Shown here: piece by piece, positions 1-10,085 of the stretch
Position numbering within the stretch: position 1 is the first letter of the stretch
Layout: the number at the start of each line of letters is the position of its first letter
DNA from: Ryuthela nishihirai
Lineage: Eukaryota > Arthropoda > Arachnida > Araneae > Heptathelidae
NCBI GenBank assembly: GCA_038380435.1
Contig: JAWZYU010000007.1
Coordinates: forward strand, 23,167,001-23,231,000
Length of the DNA stretch: 64,000 bases
Direction of reading: 5' to 3'
Program-made: the position numbers and the translations under genes
The notes under the pieces: model-generated
The model's input: only the letters and a program-made list of their open reading frames with translations
Database searches by the model: none
Told to the model about the DNA's origin: nothing

Positions 1-420
1 TTTATTGTCTTTTACACGAAATATGAAAGAGAAAATTTTATTTATTATTATATAAGAATATTACAGAATAAACTAAAATTAACTGTTAGTTTTTTAAAAG
101 CTACCTGTATAGTTTTAAAGTAATATATGTATATATAATATCAAGTTAAAATCATCCACAAAAATGCTATCGTATTAAATAATTATCACGGGGAAGTCAA
201 ATGCAAAACTCCTAAATTCAACAAAATCTTGATACGCTTGATTCTTGAGTATGGTTGCTTTATCATTAATGATTCTTTTTGCAAATTAAAAGGATCCAAG
301 AGTAGTGGATCACAAAACATTTTACTCTTCTCAAGATCAAACTTTTAAAAATTCAGAAAATCTTTCATTTTAATTTCATTTTTCCTACATTTTTATTTAT
401 TTTTTGCTTGGGATAGCAGG
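1..420. other. AT-rich stretch, nothing recognised
   Basis: Low-complexity AT-rich sequence with no coding signal, RNA gene or repeat that I can name on either strand. Confidence 0.5.
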
Positions 421-424
421 AAGC

Positions 425-779
425 CTAAAGTTGTAGGGTAGTTAAAAAATAAGCAATTAGGATAAATAAGCAATTAGGATAAATAAGCAATTAGGATTTC
501 AATTAGAATTAGAATTTATTAGCAATTAGAATTAGGAAAATAATTCTAATTGCTAATTCTAATTGAAATAAGCAATTAGGATTAAGTAGCTGGCACAGAA
601 AGCAATTAGGATTTCAATTAGAATTAGAATTAGAATTTATTAGCAATTAGAATTAGGAAAATAAGCAATTAGGATAAATAAGCAATTAGGATAAATAAGC
701 AATTAGGATAAATAAGCAATTAGGATATTAGATATTTCCTAATTGCTTAGAATTAGTCTTTCTGTGCCAGCTACTTAAT
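425..779. repeat. AAGCAATTAGGATAAAT minisatellite with inverted-repeat arms
   Basis: Short units of the form AAGCAATTAGGATAAAT and TTAGAATTAGAATT recur through the stretch, in both orientations. A 21-bp arm at 581-601 (core AGTAGCTGGCACAGAAA) is repeated exactly as its reverse complement at 759-779, so the second half of the array sits in the loop of a perfect inverted repeat. No protein is encoded. It may be a local satellite or the interior of a foldback element; neither can be decided from one copy. Confidence 0.75.
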
Positions 780-862
780 CTGTGCTTCCAATATGTTATA
801 AAATAATATTGAAGCGCAAAATAAGAAAACATGGGTAAGGATCTTTTATACTTACAAGAAGT

Positions 863-2510
863 TCATTTTTGTCTTTTACGTGCTGAGGTATCTTCCTTCT
901 GCAAGAACCAGCAGTAGTCACCCATCATTGCTGGGTCCAACCTGCCTTGATATCTCTCCTCCATGGTTCGGATATCCTGGTGAAATCTTTCCCCTTGCTC
1001 ATCACTGACAACTCCTAAGTTCTTGGGAAACAAGTAGAGATGCGAGTGCAAGAAATGGATCTTCAAAGACATTCGGCAGCCAAGATTTTCATAGTTTTTG
1101 AGATCTTGAATGAGCTGATGTTAGTTTTTCTCTTTGCGATTCCCCAGAAACCTTGACCACAGATGTGAAGGATTTCCATGCAGCGCGTTCCTTCATATTC
1201 AGTTTTTCTTCGATCATTCAGTAGATTCCTGAATGATCCCTTTTTGAGTTTCACATCACTCCGTTTTGGAAGTTTTTCCTTCAAGTGCAAAAAACCCTTT
1301 ACCAGTTTTGTCTATGGCCTTAGCGTTTACAAAGTTTTTCATAAGTACCAGTTTGATATGTAGTGGTGGGAGCAGAACATCAGAGTGGTCAACTACAGGC
1401 TTATACCTAACATTACTCTTTCCAGGAATAGAAATATCTCTTTTGGGCCAGTCTTTTATTTTGTAGTGTTCCCTTCTGGCCCCACTGTCCCACAAACACA
1501 GAAAACAGTAACGTTTTGTGAAGCCTCCTTGAACGCGAGCAAGAGAGATATGACTTTTAGGTCACCACATATTGTCCACTTAAACTGGTCATATTTTATA
1601 GCAGTGAGTATTTTTTCCATGCTTTCATAAGTTTCCTTCGTTTCCACAGCGTGTGTCACTGGAATGGAAAGTTTTTGGTTCCCTTTTTGCAAAAGACAGT
1701 TTTAAGCAAAATTTTGACGAATCTGTAAATAGACGCCATTCCTTAGGACCGTGAGTGGTTCCAATTTCTTCCATCAGCCCTGAAATATCTGTGCAGAAAC
1801 ACAAACCATCTTGCATCTCGTAATAAGCAGATAAAGCCAAATTTCTTTCTGAACAGAGAAACTCTAGTACCTTTGGCCAGAAGATTCCACTCTTGATATC
1901 TTGAACTTAAAACCTCAGCTTGTTGTTTGGAAAGACCTAAGTCTCGAAAAAGATCATTTAGTTCATTTTGCTGAATTAGATGAGGATCGTCTAACTTTTT
2001 AGGGGTGTATGTAGGATCAGGATCTGTATGTGCTTCAAAGTCTTCCTCTGAAGAATGTGAATCCATCTCCTCCCAGTTGGTTGGAAGTGTTGGTATATGA
2101 AGATCTTCTCCAAAAGGGACTGGCCTTATGGCTGAAGGCACATTTGGATAATATGTTTTGCTTTTGTTCTTTTTTTGAAAAGCCCGACACTTCAGTTAAA
2201 CAAAAATAGCAATCATGGAAGTGACTAGTTGGCTCACGCCAAACCATTGGAACTGCAAAGGGCGTGGATTTTATCTTACCTTTCAACCATTCACTCAGGC
2301 TAACAAAGCACTAAATGCAGCACACGTGGAGCCCATGTTTTACCCTGATCTCCAACATGACATCCAAAATAGTAGTTACAGATTTTCTTCACAATCTTTG
2401 TCAAAGAACGGCCTTGGGATTTTAAAATATAATTTCCGCACACATAACAAAACTTATCTGGCACATTAACACATCCGCAACGCTGCCTTTAGGCCATTTA
2501 AACGCTAAAA
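863..2510 (-). pseudogene. Degenerate copy of a multicopy arthropod protein family (GERFHQDI family)
   Basis: Reading the minus strand from about 2510 down to a stop at 863, conserved blocks appear in the right order but in different frames. First comes a Cys-rich N-terminus (VPDKFCYVCG, then YFGCHVGDQGKTWAP), then MVWREPTSHFHDCYFC, PSAIRPVPFGEDLHIP, LNDLFRDLGLSKQQAE, KEWRLFTDSS, FKWTICGDLKVISLLL, VLLPPLHIKLVLMKNFV and finally SDEQGERFHQDI with MMGDYCWFLQ. I know this block order from many uncharacterised multicopy proteins in arthropod genomes, where the family has no assigned function I can name. The CxxC pairs suggest zinc binding. At least five frame changes separate the blocks, so this copy cannot make the full protein. 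No introns are evident, which fits a retroposed or transposon-carried copy. Whether the family itself is mobile is unknown to me. Confidence 0.8.
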
Positions 2511-3170
2511 TTCACTCTTCAAGGTACAGCACGTGTTCCTCCTACAATGAAAACAACAAGAATGGCGGTCTGAGATTAGGTTACTCTTACATATTTTCTC
2601 CCACTTAGCAATCAGTGTTGCCAGCAACAAAAAGGAAAATATATAATATCCTTCCAGTTGCCTGCAGGTATTGGTATAGGAAGATCTTAATACTAGTCAA
2701 AATGACCAATAACATAAAAACGTGACGTGTTAGCCATTTTTTAAGGCCACATCTGAAATCAGCACCTGAAAAATAGTTAAAGGCAGCTATAATTGTTCAT
2801 GTTATAAAAACTTTGTAAACTAGTGTTGTTTTTGTTTTCCTTAAAGGATATATGCATTATTCCTTATTTCCAAATACACTCATTCATTAATTAAACCCTC
2901 GAGATAAATATTCCTACCTTGAACCGTTGATTTTTCTTTATCCCCGCTGGCATATATTTTGTTCCTCCCGTAAACAAATTTGCACCCACCCCCTTCTTGC
3001 AAAAATTCCTGCCGGACCCCAGGTTGTCATGTCATTTGATATACTTTCGTGTCATAAATAAAGTAGTTACAAATATTTGAACCTGTAAAGTTATCCTATA
3101 TATTCTTGCAAAATGTGATCACTGAGTGATCACTGAATTCTAATCACCCCACTTCGTGTTAGGTCAATGA
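2511..3170. other. Non-coding AT-rich DNA, nothing recognised
   Basis: No coding frame, SINE head or terminal inverted repeat was recognised here. Confidence 0.4.
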
Positions 3171-3590
3171 GGACGCTAATCTCGAAGGTCTATTAAAATT
3201 TAAACTAAACGTTTTATCGAAAGATGTGACTAAAGATAAATTATTCAATCAAATATCGATTTTCAGCGATCTTTCTTCAGTATTTAAAGAGTTATGAAAA
3301 TTTTAACATTTAAGAATAGTAATGCTAAAGCAAAAAAATTTACCTTTGAAGTCAATTGAAACTTAAATAAAAAGTAATACTCAAACCATTTCATAAAAAA
3401 TTACATATTTTAAAAAAGGGTGTACTTTAAGATTCATTTCATTTCGTAATATATATCTTAGAACACACTGCTACTCATTAATGTTTAAACTTCCATACCT
3501 TTTTAAATACTGATAAAACGTTTATTTTTGAAGTTATAGATCTATATTAACTTCCCAGTGAAAAAACATGGGGTGAAGTAGTTATAATCA
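3171..3590. repeat. Foldback element, ~500-bp family (diverged member)
   Basis: The left half (around 3275-3335, CAGTATTTAAAGAGTTATG, then a TTTAACATTTAAGAATAG-type block) reappears reverse-complemented at about 3470-3520. Sequence like GAAGTTATAGATCTATATT near 3530-3560 corresponds to the outer arm seen in better copies at 19454-20023, 29405-29925 and 42310-42810. Strongly diverged, so the ends are approximate. Confidence 0.5.
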
Positions 3591-3716
3591 ATGACCATGT
3601 CTATATATATATACACACACACAGTGGTAAATACGTTTATATTTACACAGTATATATACGTATATATACATATTGAATTTTATATATATATATATACACA
3701 CACACATACAATATTA
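3591..3716. repeat. TA/CA microsatellite
   Basis: Alternating (TA)n and (CA)n runs, e.g. at 3600-3625 and 3681-3710. Simple sequence repeat with no coding meaning. Confidence 0.9.
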
Positions 3717-4249
3717 CTTTTCGCCCCCGTTTGGGTTTTAAAATCTTTCAGGGACATCATGTCCCCTTTCCCCTTGACTCATCTCTTTCCTTGAACAGGT
3801 ACTGCTATTGCACAAGATTTGCTCATCTTGTTTTTTTTTCAAGATTTTGTTTTTCTTCATTTGATGAAGACCAAAAATTTAACCCCTCCCACCAGTTTGT
3901 TGAATTTTCAGTATTAACACCTCAGAAACGTTTTATCTAAGATGGCAAATGATATATCAAACATCCAAACTTGAAAATCCTCTAAACTCGGAGACCAGAT
4001 GAAAAAAATCATATTTCTCATTTAAATAACACCTAAAATTAATCAACTATAAATCCATTTCAATACAAAAAATAGCAAATATTTTGAATAACTAAACTGA
4101 TGCAAATCTAGCAATAAATTCCTTTATTAGATGCATCAGTAAAATTTAGTTAACCAGTTACCAAACCATGACATAAAATGCATTATCAACATTCTTCGTT
4201 TCTAACAGCAATAGCTTTGATTTCAGTTTGAAAATTTATCTTTCTTAAC
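3717..4249. other. Non-coding DNA left of the gypsy insertion
   Basis: AT-rich, no feature recognised. The 4-bp target site ATAC lies at 4250-4253. Confidence 0.4.
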
Positions 4250-4253
4250 ATAC
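4250..4253. other. Target site duplication ATAC, left copy
   Basis: ATAC directly precedes the 5' LTR and is repeated at 10716-10719 directly after the 3' LTR. Four-bp duplications are usual for this superfamily. Confidence 0.9.
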
Positions 4254-4344
4254 TGTTACGACAGAAGGAATCTGGCAACCGAAAGCAAAAAGTTTCAGCC
4301 AACGAATAAGAACGTTGGGAGAATTTGGAGAAGAAGAGTGGAGC

Positions 4345-4410
4345 GTTAACGGTCGTTGTATTGTAACGGTCGTTGTGTGTTGTAACGGTCGTTGTGTTGT
4401 AATGGTCGGA
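4345..4410 (+). repeat. TAACGG short tandem repeats in the LTR
   Basis: About four copies of TAACGGTCGTTGT separated by 5-7 bp. The core resembles a Myb-type site (inference), and the location upstream of the TATA box suits an enhancer. Confidence 0.6.
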
Positions 4411-4452
4411 GAGTTCGAAAATGGACGGTGAGCTGTTGTGAGACAGTGCGCG

Positions 4453-4653
4453 TAAGTATCAAGAAGTAACTTGATGTGTTGTGTATACGCGGAAGGATAA
4501 AAGTGGGATCTTTTATCGTTAAGTATCAAGAAGTAACTTGATGTGTTGTGTATACGCAGAAGGATAAAAGTGGGATCTTTTATCGTTAAGTATCAAGAAG
4601 TAACTTGATGTGTTGTGTATACGCGGAAGTATAAAAGTGGGAACTTTTATGGC
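4453..4653 (+). repeat. Three 67-bp tandem repeats in the LTR
   Basis: Units begin TAAGTATCAAGAAG at 4453, 4520 and 4587, an exact 67-bp spacing. The first two carry GATAAAAG. The third carries TATAAAAG and then diverges. The same three units occur at 10189-10389 in the 3' LTR. Confidence 0.9.
4630..4637 (+). promoter_or_regulatory. Candidate TATA box of the LTR promoter
   Basis: TATAAAAG in the third 67-bp unit, copied at 10366-10373. Transcription would be expected to begin roughly 25-30 bp downstream, near 4660. The two upstream units differ by one base (GATAAAAG) and may be weaker or decayed copies of the same box. Confidence 0.55.
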
Positions 4654-4981
4654 TAACTTCGAATGTCTACACGGACTGTCTTTTTGTTCGGCTAGTGTGT
4701 GAAAAGTTATTAGCACAGGACGAGAATTGGTTTACGAGTGAAGATCTTCGGGTGACCTGGTAAATCAAGTAAAAGGTAGTATTTAGTAAAATACACAGAG
4801 CTGATATTGTGTGCTCTACGCAGGAAGATTAATGACTTGTGCATGTTAATAGTTGATTTGTTAATAAGATACTTCATCCATATTTCCTTTGTAACAATTT
4901 ACCTTGTATTGAATTTGGTTTTGAAATATAGCTTTTAATACTCACGCTCAGTGGCTATCCATTTTTGTGATCCGCAACACT

Positions 4982-4999
4982 TGGTGTCAGAAGCGGGAT
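4982..4999 (+). other. Primer binding site, tRNA-Leu type
   Basis: TGGTGTCAGAAGCGGGAT begins two bases after the LTR end. Its complement ends ...CTTCTGACACCA, the 3' end expected of a leucine tRNA (CAG class, from memory). This is where minus-strand reverse transcription would be primed. Confidence 0.75.
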
Positions 5000-5009
5000 A
5001 ATTTATTGA

Positions 5010-8000
5010 ATGCCGTTAACTAGAAGTATGGATGAATTAGTAAAGTTGATGAATGACATTAAAAGTCAAAATAATGATTTGAAAGCCGAAATGGCCGCCC
5101 AAAGCGATAAAATAGGTGACTTGAAAGCCGAAATGGCCGCCCAAAGCGATAAAATAGGTGACTTGAAAGCCGATATGGCCGCCCAAAGCGATAAAATAGG
5201 TGACGTGAAAGCCGAAATGGCCGCCCAAAGCGATAAAATAGGTGACTTGAAAGCCGAAATGGCCGCACAAAATACCGAGATGAGAGCTGAAGTGGCTTCT
5301 CAAATTGACAAGATTACTGATCAGTGTAAGGACATTAAAACCGAACTTAATAAACAATGTGATTGTTTAAAGGTTGAAATTGACAGTGTAAAATATGATC
5401 TTGATAGTGTTAAGTTAGATTATAAACATGAAATAGAAATTGTAAAAACTGATTGTGAACGCCAGTTTCAGATTTTGAGAAATGAAATGTTACCTTCTGC
5501 TTGTGATAATAATAATTCTAGTGGAAATAATGTTATTACACATATCGCTAAAAATACAACTAAACCTTCTACATATGATGGTCAATCATCTTGGACAGTA
5601 TTTAAAACACAATTCGAAGTTATCGCTACAGCCAATGAGTGGAATGAATTCCAAAAGGCCAGTTTTCTTGCAGCTTCCTTAAGAAATTCTGCTGCGGAAG
5701 TTTTGCAGTCTGTTCCAGAAGAAAAACGACTTGATTATCAAAGTCTAGTTTCTGCATTAGAACTAAGGTTTGGTGATAGTTATTTAAAACAATATTACGT
5801 GACTCAATTTAAACATCGCATGCAGAAAAGTGGTGAAACTTTGCAAGAGCTTGCTAGTGATATTGAGCGTCTAGCTAGATTGGCTTATAGTAACTGTCCA
5901 CCAGAAATTCAAGATAATTTAGCTCAATTACAATTTATTGATGCTATTGCTGACCCTGACACTCAGCAATCTCTGAGGATGTTGGAAGGTGAATCCTTAA
6001 AGTCAGCTGTGGTACATGCTATGAAATACGAGTGCTCCAGGCTTTCCTCCCGAGCGAACAAACGTGCAGTGAGATTTGTGAGTGCAGAAGAAACTGTAGA
6101 AAAGGATAATGAAATGAAAGAACTAACCAAAGCCATACTATCCGTTTTGAAAGATATAAAAGGTTCTTCTTCAAAACCTACAACAGACCTCCAGTGTTGG
6201 AATTGTGGCAAGACCGGACACATTCGTACCAACTGCACTAGGAAACGAATGAGGAGTCCAAGTCCATCAACTAGACAACAGGATCAGGGAAACAGAAAAT
6301 TAGTCAGTCTTGCGGGGCAAAGGAAGGCAGTTGATTGGTTGGCCCCAGGGGAAGTCGCCCACGTTTCAACATTACATGGCGATAATAATGGATTAGTAGC
6401 TGATGGAGCCATAAATGGAATACCTTGCCGTATGATAGTCGACACTGGTGCAAATGTATCTTTACTCAGAACGGATATAATAAAGAAAATAATACCTCAC
6501 CCAAACTTGAATACTACACAGTCTAGAATAAGCCTACAAACGGCCACTGGAGATCGTGCAAAAGTTCATGGAAAAATAGAACTTAATATTCGAGTTGGTA
6601 GCTGTCTGGTTCGCCATCCTGTTTACATCGCTGACATCTACGACGAATGCATATTAGGCCTTGATTTTCTTAAGAAACATGGATTCAACATTAGACCCAG
6701 TGATAACCTACTCATCTATGAGACAGAAGAGATTCCTCTGCTTAGCCGGACGACTGATTCTTTATCAAGCGTAACTCCAATATTAGTGACGGAAGACACA
6801 GAGATCCCAGCACAAAGTGAAGTTATAGTCCGTGGACATCGGGCGGAGACTTCTGGGGCCTTCCGATTGGCAGTTACTGATGCCTCTGGTAAAGGAGCTT
6901 TGGCTCATAATATCCTGGTTGCAAGGACTTTAGTCAGAATAGATAAAGAACAGATCCCTATCAGAGTGATGAACTGTAACAAATCCAGTAGAATGTTAAA
7001 AAAAGGTGAGGAATTAGCAATATGTGAAGCTGTTACCTGTGTAACAAGTATAAATAAAATAGAAGTTACCGATTCATATCAAAATCATACAGACATCCCG
7101 TCTCATCTTACTGAATTATGGAGAGAAACAAGACAAATATTAACTGAAAACCAAGCTGTTAAGGCCGAGAACCTATTAAAAGAATTTTCTGACATTTTTT
7201 CTGCCACATCAAATGATTATGGCCGTACTAACCTGACAGAACATAAAATCAACACTGGTGATTCTCCTCCAGTCCATCTGCCGGCAAGAAGGCTTCCATT
7301 GGCAAAAAGAGAGGAGACGGAACAACTCGTAAAGGACATGGAAGCTCAGGGCATTATAGAACCATCACAGAGTCCCTGGACATCACCAGTAGTTCTTGTC
7401 AAGAAAAAGGATGGATCTACACGATTTTGTGTAGATTATCGCAGATTAAATGACGTAACAAAGAAAGATTCCTTTCCTTTACCCAGGATTGACGATACAC
7501 TAGACACTTTATCTGGGTCAGAATGGTTCTCAACATTAGATTTAAAGAGCGGCTATTGGCAAGTTGGTATACGTCCTGAAGACCGTGAGAAAACGGCTTT
7601 CAGTACAGGGAATGGACTTTGGCAGTTTAAGGTGATGCCATTTGGACTTTGTAATGCACCTGCCACATTTGAGCGACTAATGGAGTCAGTGCTCAAAGGC
7701 TTGTCTTTGGAGGTCTGCCTGGTTTACTTGGACGACATCATAGTTCTTGGAAGAACTTTTGAAGAACATTTGAGAAATCTTCGTCAAGTATTTGAAAAAC
7801 TTAAGGCAGCCAAGTTAAAATTGGGACCGACAAAGTGTAAACTGTTCCAGCAAGAAGTTCATTACCTTGGTCATGTGATCACTACAGCAGGGATTAAGAC
7901 TGATCCTAGTAAGATAGAAGCTGTAAGAGACTGGCCTCCACCACAAGATGTTCATCAACTTCGTAGTTTTATTGGACTTTGCACCTACTATAGAAGATTT

Positions 8001-10085
8001 GTCAAAGGTTTCTCCAACATCGCAAGGCCATTACATCGTCTGACAGAAGAGGGCCAGCGGTTTATGTGGACCACCGAATGCGATATAGCCTTTCAACAGC
8101 TAAAGAAAACTCTTTCCACAGCACCAGTGCTAGCGTACCCACAAACTGGAAAACAATTCGTAATAGATACTGACGCAAGTAACACAGGAGTTGGTGCTGT
8201 GCTTTCACAAGAACAAGACGGACAAGAGAGAGTTATTGCATACTTTAGTAAAACTTTATCCAAACCAGAGCGGAATTACTGTGTAACACGCAAAGAACTG
8301 TTAGCAATAGTAAAAGCAATAGAACATTTTCATCATTATCTCTATGGCCAGAAATTCCTTATACGTACTGATCATGCTGCACTTAGTTGGTTATTAAACT
8401 TCAAAAACCCTGAAGGACAAATCGCTAGGTGGATACAACGGTTACAAGAATACGATTTCTCCATCGAACATCGAAGTGGTAAAATGCATAAGAATGCAGA
8501 TGCTCTTTCCAGGCGCCCATGCATTGACAACTGTAAACATTGCTATAATGCAGAACTGAAATTTGGAACTAAAGAGATAATGCCCATAAGACAAATAGTA
8601 TCGACACAAACAAACAATGACACCCCTAACATCTGGAATCCAATTGAAATCAGGAAGGCTCAACTAGATGATGAAGACATAAAACCAATATTAGAATTGA
8701 TTGAAAAATCTGATGTAAGACCTAATTGGGAGCAAATCTCGAGGTATAGTCCAACTACTAAAAGTTACTGGGCACAGTGGGACTCCTTAAAAATGGAAGA
8801 CGGAGTATTATACAGAAGATGGGAGAATCCCACTGGACGGCTGATCCGTTGGCAGATAATCCTTCCTCGATCCCGAGTGGAACTTGTGATGAAAGATGTA
8901 CATGATAGTGCCACTGGAGGACACTTCGGTGTTAATAAGACATTAGCCAAAGCCAGGGAACGATTTCATTGGTTGAAAAGTAGGGCAGACGTTGAGAGAT
9001 GGTGTAGGCAATGCGAAGCCTGTGCAGCAAAGAAAGGCCCTAAGACTAGGAGTCGGGGTAAGCTGCAGACGTATAACGTTGGTGCCCCTTTTGAAAGAAT
9101 AGCCATTGATGTAATGGGTCCGTTTCCTAGAACTGATGATGGAAATCGATATTTATTAGTGGTAATGGATTATTTCACAAAGTGGCCTGAGGTATATCCC
9201 ATCCAAGACCAGGAAGCAACAACAGTGGCTGAGATGATAGTTAATAACTTCATTAGTAGGTATGGAGTACCTTTACAACTCCACTCTGATCAAGGACGGA
9301 ATTTTGAATCCAATGTGTTTAAAGGCATCTGTCAACTATTAGGCATTCAGAAAACCAGAACAACTCCCTTACACCCTCAGTCGGATGGTATGGTTGAAAG
9401 GTTCAATAGAACAATTGCTCAGCATTTAGCATTATTTGTGAACGACCACCAACGTGACTGGGATCGCCATGTACCACTCCTTTTGCTGGCATATAGAACG
9501 GCAGTGCATGAGACAACTGGACAGACACCTTCCATGATGATTTTTGGAAGAGATTTACGTCTTCCCTGTGACCTTTTATATGGTCGGCCCGAAGCAATGC
9601 CTGTGTCCACTCCACAATACGTACAAGAATTGCAACAACGACTAGAAGAAATCCATCACTCCGTTAGACATAACATCGACATAACAAGTGACAGAACCAA
9701 AACAAGATATGACAGTAAAATAAATGGAACTATTTTCAATCAAGGAGATCTTGTCTGGCTATACAGTCCACATAGAAAGAAAGGACTATCTCCAAAACTT
9801 CAGAAACCTTGGGAAGGTCCATATACAATAGTTAACAGGATTAATGACGTGGTATATCGCATTCGTCGACGTCCAGCTACAAAGTGCAAGGTGGTTCACG
9901 TGGATCGTTTGGCTCCGTTTCATCGAAGAACTGAAGAAACTTTGGAATCCAGAATTGTTCGGGACGAACAAGACCTAGGAAGGGGGCAGTGTTACGACAG
10001 AAGGAATCTGGCAACCGAAAGCAAAAAGTTTCAGCCAACGAATAAGAACGTTGGGAGAATTTGGAGAAGAAGAGTGGAGCGTTAA
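5010..10085 (+). CDS. gag-pol: Gag-Pol polyprotein of Ty3/gypsy retrotransposon
   Basis: One uninterrupted 1691-residue frame makes the capsid protein and all enzymes needed for reverse transcription and integration in the cytoplasm and nucleus. Residues 1-150 are a charged coiled coil with five 14-residue repeats (23-92). A capsid-like region follows. A zinc knuckle CWNCGKTGHIRTNC is at 396-409, and the aspartic protease active site is DTG at 478-480. The reverse transcriptase has FCVDYRRLN and YLDD (906-909). RNase H begins with DTD at 1053-1055. The integrase has an HHCC finger (H1298, H1305, C1332, C1335) and catalytic D1367, D1427 and E1463, a DD35E spacing. WEGPYTIV marks a GPY/F module near the C-terminus. 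There is no frameshift between gag and pol, so capsid and enzymes would be made in equal amounts unless processed or decayed. The first ATG after the primer site was taken as the start. The last 31 residues (from C1661) are encoded by the 3' LTR. All catalytic residues are present. Confidence 0.97.
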   Translation: MPLTRSMDELVKLMNDIKSQNNDLKAEMAAQSDKIGDLKAEMAAQSDKIGDLKADMAAQSDKIGDVKAEMAAQSDKIGDLKAEMAAQNTEMRAEVASQIDKITDQCKDIKTELNKQCDCLKVEIDSVKYDLDSVKLDYKHEIEIVKTDCERQFQILRNEMLPSACDNNNSSGNNVITHIAKNTTKPSTYDGQSSWTVFKTQFEVIATANEWNEFQKASFLAASLRNSAAEVLQSVPEEKRLDYQSLVSALELRFGDSYLKQYYVTQFKHRMQKSGETLQELASDIERLARLAYSNCPPEIQDNLAQLQFIDAIADPDTQQSLRMLEGESLKSAVVHAMKYECSRLSSRANKRAVRFVSAEETVEKDNEMKELTKAILSVLKDIKGSSSKPTTDLQCWNCGKTGHIRTNCTRKRMRSPSPSTRQQDQGNRKLVSLAGQRKAVDWLAPGEVAHVSTLHGDNNGLVADGAINGIPCRMIVDTGANVSLLRTDIIKKIIPHPNLNTTQSRISLQTATGDRAKVHGKIELNIRVGSCLVRHPVYIADIYDECILGLDFLKKHGFNIRPSDNLLIYETEEIPLLSRTTDSLSSVTPILVTEDTEIPAQSEVIVRGHRAETSGAFRLAVTDASGKGALAHNILVARTLVRIDKEQIPIRVMNCNKSSRMLKKGEELAICEAVTCVTSINKIEVTDSYQNHTDIPSHLTELWRETRQILTENQAVKAENLLKEFSDIFSATSNDYGRTNLTEHKINTGDSPPVHLPARRLPLAKREETEQLVKDMEAQGIIEPSQSPWTSPVVLVKKKDGSTRFCVDYRRLNDVTKKDSFPLPRIDDTLDTLSGSEWFSTLDLKSGYWQVGIRPEDREKTAFSTGNGLWQFKVMPFGLCNAPATFERLMESVLKGLSLEVCLVYLDDIIVLGRTFEEHLRNLRQVFEKLKAAKLKLGPTKCKLFQQEVHYLGHVITTAGIKTDPSKIEAVRDWPPPQDVHQLRSFIGLCTYYRRFVKGFSNIARPLHRLTEEGQRFMWTTECDIAFQQLKKTLSTAPVLAYPQTGKQFVIDTDASNTGVGAVLSQEQDGQERVIAYFSKTLSKPERNYCVTRKELLAIVKAIEHFHHYLYGQKFLIRTDHAALSWLLNFKNPEGQIARWIQRLQEYDFSIEHRSGKMHKNADALSRRPCIDNCKHCYNAELKFGTKEIMPIRQIVSTQTNNDTPNIWNPIEIRKAQLDDEDIKPILELIEKSDVRPNWEQISRYSPTTKSYWAQWDSLKMEDGVLYRRWENPTGRLIRWQIILPRSRVELVMKDVHDSATGGHFGVNKTLAKARERFHWLKSRADVERWCRQCEACAAKKGPKTRSRGKLQTYNVGAPFERIAIDVMGPFPRTDDGNRYLLVVMDYFTKWPEVYPIQDQEATTVAEMIVNNFISRYGVPLQLHSDQGRNFESNVFKGICQLLGIQKTRTTPLHPQSDGMVERFNRTIAQHLALFVNDHQRDWDRHVPLLLLAYRTAVHETTGQTPSMMIFGRDLRLPCDLLYGRPEAMPVSTPQYVQELQQRLEEIHHSVRHNIDITSDRTKTRYDSKINGTIFNQGDLVWLYSPHRKKGLSPKLQKPWEGPYTIVNRINDVVYRIRRRPATKCKVVHVDRLAPFHRRTEETLESRIVRDEQDLGRGQCYDRRNLATESKKFQPTNKNVGRIWRRRVER
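5076..5285 (+). repeat. Five 42-bp in-frame repeats in gag (coiled coil)
   Basis: Five units encode DLKAEMAAQSDKIG or near variants (residues 23-36, 37-50, 51-64, 65-78, 79-92). Fourteen residues equal two heptads, so gain or loss of units keeps the coiled-coil register. The related copy at 44241 has a different, more diverged set. Confidence 0.9.
9977..9989 (+). other. Polypurine tract
   Basis: AGGAAGGGGGCAG lies directly before the 3' LTR, where plus-strand DNA synthesis would be primed. It lies inside the gag-pol frame. Confidence 0.85.

Larger units (their letters stand above)
4254..4979 (+). repeat. 5' LTR of the gypsy element
   Basis: 726 bp, TG...CA ends. It contains about four TAACGGTCGTTGT-like copies (4345-4410) and three tandem 67-bp units starting at 4453, 4520 and 4587. 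Each unit holds a GATAAAAG or TATAAAAG box. U3/R/U5 limits cannot be read directly. Confidence 0.95.

Noticed and set aside
4245..4716. Short frames inside both LTRs (antisense)
   Set aside because: Identical in both LTRs because the LTRs are identical; generated by the 67-bp and TAACGG repeats, no start context or domain.
5037..5357. Two open frames opposite the start of gag
   Set aside because: Antisense shadows of the 42-bp gag repeats.
9960..10085. An envelope gene after pol in the gypsy element
   Set aside because: Only 31 codons remain after the polypurine tract and they belong to the pol frame; nothing membrane-like follows before the LTR end.
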